From Carnobacterium_A sp036639135 (lineage in GTDB: Bacteria; Bacillota; Bacilli; Lactobacillales; Carnobacteriaceae): a DNA stretch of 16,299 nucleotides. Below, piece by piece: positions 15,233-16,299 of this stretch (position 1 is its first letter; each line of letters begins with the position of its first letter). The stretch lies in contig JAVWJE010000044.1 of assembly GCA_036639135.1 (NCBI GenBank), positions 1 through 16,299 of the forward strand, in the 5' to 3' direction. Position numbers and translations under genes: made by a program. The notes below the pieces were generated by a model that was given only the letters and a program-made list of their open reading frames with translations, was not told the DNA's origin and did no database searches.

Positions 15233-15278
15233 AAAAAAATGTTCTATATTTACTTATTAAAATATAGAACATTTTTTT
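15233..15278 (+). terminator. Bidirectional terminator after mutL
   Basis: A perfect 19-bp stem, 15233-15251 / 15260-15278, closes an 8-nt loop. The core is ATGTTCTATATTT with its complement, flanked by an A7 run on the left and a T7 run on the right. It should terminate efficiently and separates mutSL from the SDR gene. Confidence 0.9.
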
Positions 15279-15315
15279 ATTATTCTAAAGAAAAAATGGA
15301 ATGTAATTTTTTTCC

Positions 15316-15368
15316 ATCAATTTATCTACTCATGTTAGTTAAGCAGCAACATGAGTAGATAAATTGAT
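15316..15368 (+). repeat. 21-bp perfect inverted repeat upstream of the SDR gene
   Basis: The left arm 15316-15336 and right arm 15348-15368 are perfect complements (outer ATCAATTTATC, inner CTCATGTT) around the 11-nt spacer AGTTAAGCAGC. No T-run follows on either strand, so it is not a standard terminator. It lies 35 bp before the SDR start codon and 37 bp after the mutL terminator. It could be a large operator, a 5' mRNA-stabilising hairpin or a remnant of a small mobile or recombination element. Confidence 0.85.
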
Positions 15369-15403
15369 CCAACGTTAAACTTAGATGAAGAGGTGAACTT
15401 AGT

Positions 15404-16258
15404 ATGAAAGATAAGGTAGTTATTGTAACAGGCGCTAATTCAGGTACGGGTAAGTGGACAGCTATAGAACTAGCTAAAATGAATGCAAAAGTGATCATGG
15501 TGTGTCGAGATAGATTAAGAGGAGAAGAAGCTTTAGGGGATGTTAAGAAACTGAGTGGAAATGAGACGGTTGAACTAATGATTTGCGACCTTGCTAGCCT
15601 AGATAGCGTGAAGAATTTCTGTGATTTATTTAAAAGTAAATATGATAAATTAAATGTATTGGTAAACAATGCTGGGGTAATATTGCCTAGCAGACATGAA
15701 ACAAAAGATGGCTACGAATTACAATTTGGAGTCAATCATCTAGGACATTTTTTGCTGACAAACTTATTGTTGGACTTAATAATAAAAAGTGCTCCTTCAA
15801 GAATAATCCTTGTAGCGTCAGGAGCGCACAAATCCGGCAAAATACATTTTGAAGATATTAATTTAAACAATAACTGGAATATGTTGAAGGCATACTCGCA
15901 ATCAAAATTAGCTAATGTTCTTTTCACATATGAGTTAGCCCGTAGACTAGAAGGGACAGGAGTTACAGTAAATGCTCTGCATCCAGGTACAGTAAAAAGT
16001 AACTTTGCCGTCAATAGAGATACCGGATTTGGTAAAGTCATAATGAAAGCTTTACAACCACTCTTTCAAACTGCTCAAAAGGCAGCTGGTACATCTGTTT
16101 ATTTATCAAGCTCAGATGAAGTAGAAGGTGTAACTGGAAAGTATTATTACAAGAATAAAGCACTAGAATCATCAAAATTATCAAACGATGAAGAAGTTGC
16201 TAAAAAGCTTTGGGACATTAGTGAGGTTATGGTTAATAATCATGATATAAATAGATAG
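15404..16258 (+). CDS. SDR-family oxidoreductase, retinol-dehydrogenase-like
   Basis: A 284-residue short-chain dehydrogenase/reductase resembling the retinol dehydrogenase/WWOX-like branch. The NAD(P) motif is TGANSGTGKWTA (9-20; Gly10, Gly14, Gly16), CRDRLRGEEA (34-43) looks like an NADP-type basic pocket after the second strand, and CDLASLDSV is at 61-69. NNAG is at 88-91, Asn111 is in FGVNHLGHF, and the catalytic Ser139, Tyr164 and Lys168 (AYSQSK) form the usual set with Asn111. HPGTVKSNF (193-201) closes the active site. No signal peptide is seen. The usual Ile of TGxNSGIGKATA is Thr15, and Trp18 replaces a small residue. AGGTGA at 15391-15396 is a good ribosome binding site. The gene stands alone between the mutL terminator and the window end, behind a long palindrome. 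The natural substrate is unknown; 'retinol' should not be taken literally in a bacterium. No clear promoter is visible. Confidence 0.9.
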   Translation: MKDKVVIVTGANSGTGKWTAIELAKMNAKVIMVCRDRLRGEEALGDVKKLSGNETVELMICDLASLDSVKNFCDLFKSKYDKLNVLVNNAGVILPSRHETKDGYELQFGVNHLGHFLLTNLLLDLIIKSAPSRIILVASGAHKSGKIHFEDINLNNNWNMLKAYSQSKLANVLFTYELARRLEGTGVTVNALHPGTVKSNFAVNRDTGFGKVIMKALQPLFQTAQKAAGTSVYLSSSDEVEGVTGKYYYKNKALESSKLSNDEEVAKKLWDISEVMVNNHDINR

Positions 16259-16278
16259 ATTGCAAATTAAGATTATGA

Positions 16279-16299
16279 CCTTTAAGTTGTAGCTTAAGG
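16279..16299 (+). terminator. Possible start of a terminator hairpin, cut by the window end
   Basis: CCTTTAAG (16279-16286) is complementary, with one bulged T, to CTTAAGG (16293-16299). The stem and any T-run would continue past the window, so this is only suggestive. Confidence 0.3.

Noticed and set aside
4334..16041. Several minus-strand open frames of 60-115 codons lying antisense to pgsA, cinA, recA, rny, mutL and the SDR gene.
   Set aside because: Each mirrors a conserved gene, has compositionally odd translations without domains, and lacks credible ribosome sites; these are shadow frames.
1..16299. CRISPR arrays, insertion sequences, phage genes, toxin-antitoxin pairs, tRNA or rRNA genes.
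   Set aside because: None was seen on either strand. The window is a housekeeping block and I could not support any undescribed multi-gene system in it.

Overview
The window is an AT-rich, densely packed piece of a Gram-positive chromosome with every gene on the + strand. The gene set and order (ymfF-ymfH-ymfI-rodZ-pgsA-cinA-recA-rny-ymdB-mutS-mutL) follow the conserved Bacillota block around recA. The low GC, the strong Shine-Dalgarno sites and the absence of the sporulation genes that Bacillus carries between ymdB and mutS point to a non-sporulating member of the Lactobacillales. A Carnobacteriaceae or Enterococcus/Vagococcus-like genus is my best guess from protein flavour, not a proven assignment.

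Layout. 1-3242: a tightly overlapping trio of a YmfF-type M16 peptidase homologue (5' end cut by the window), its catalytic partner YmfH, and an SDR oxidoreductase YmfI. 3243-4949: an extended -10 promoter, then rodZ (cell shape), a hairpin and pgsA (phosphatidylglycerol-phosphate synthase), closed by a GC-cored terminator. 5020-6400: cinA, preceded by a nested dyad. 6401-7725: recA with a LexA (SOS) box overlapping one of two candidate promoters, and a strong terminator. 7726-9609: a consensus TTGACA/TAAAAT promoter, a leader of about 120 nt, RNase Y (rny) and a terminator. 9675-15278: ymdB with its own weak promoter, then mutS and mutL, closed by a strong bidirectional terminator. 15316-16258: a 21-bp perfect inverted repeat and a retinol-dehydrogenase-like SDR oxidoreductase, the only gene here that is not part of the usual block.

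How the genes work together. RecA, MutS and MutL form a DNA repair and recombination module. MutS and MutL both carry sliding-clamp-binding motifs, and MutL has the endonuclease metal-site motifs, as expected for MutH-independent mismatch repair. CinA repairs the pyridine nucleotide pool (NMN deamidase family) and is a traditional recA neighbour. RNase Y and YmdB handle mRNA turnover and cyclic-nucleotide or phosphodiester signalling. RodZ and PgsA serve the envelope.

I see no CRISPR array, tRNA, rRNA, insertion sequence, prophage piece or toxin-antitoxin pair, and no undescribed multi-gene system. The items most worth a second look are regulatory: the SOS box arrangement at recA, the long non-terminator palindrome in front of the final SDR gene, the hairpin between rodZ and pgsA, and the structured region before cinA.
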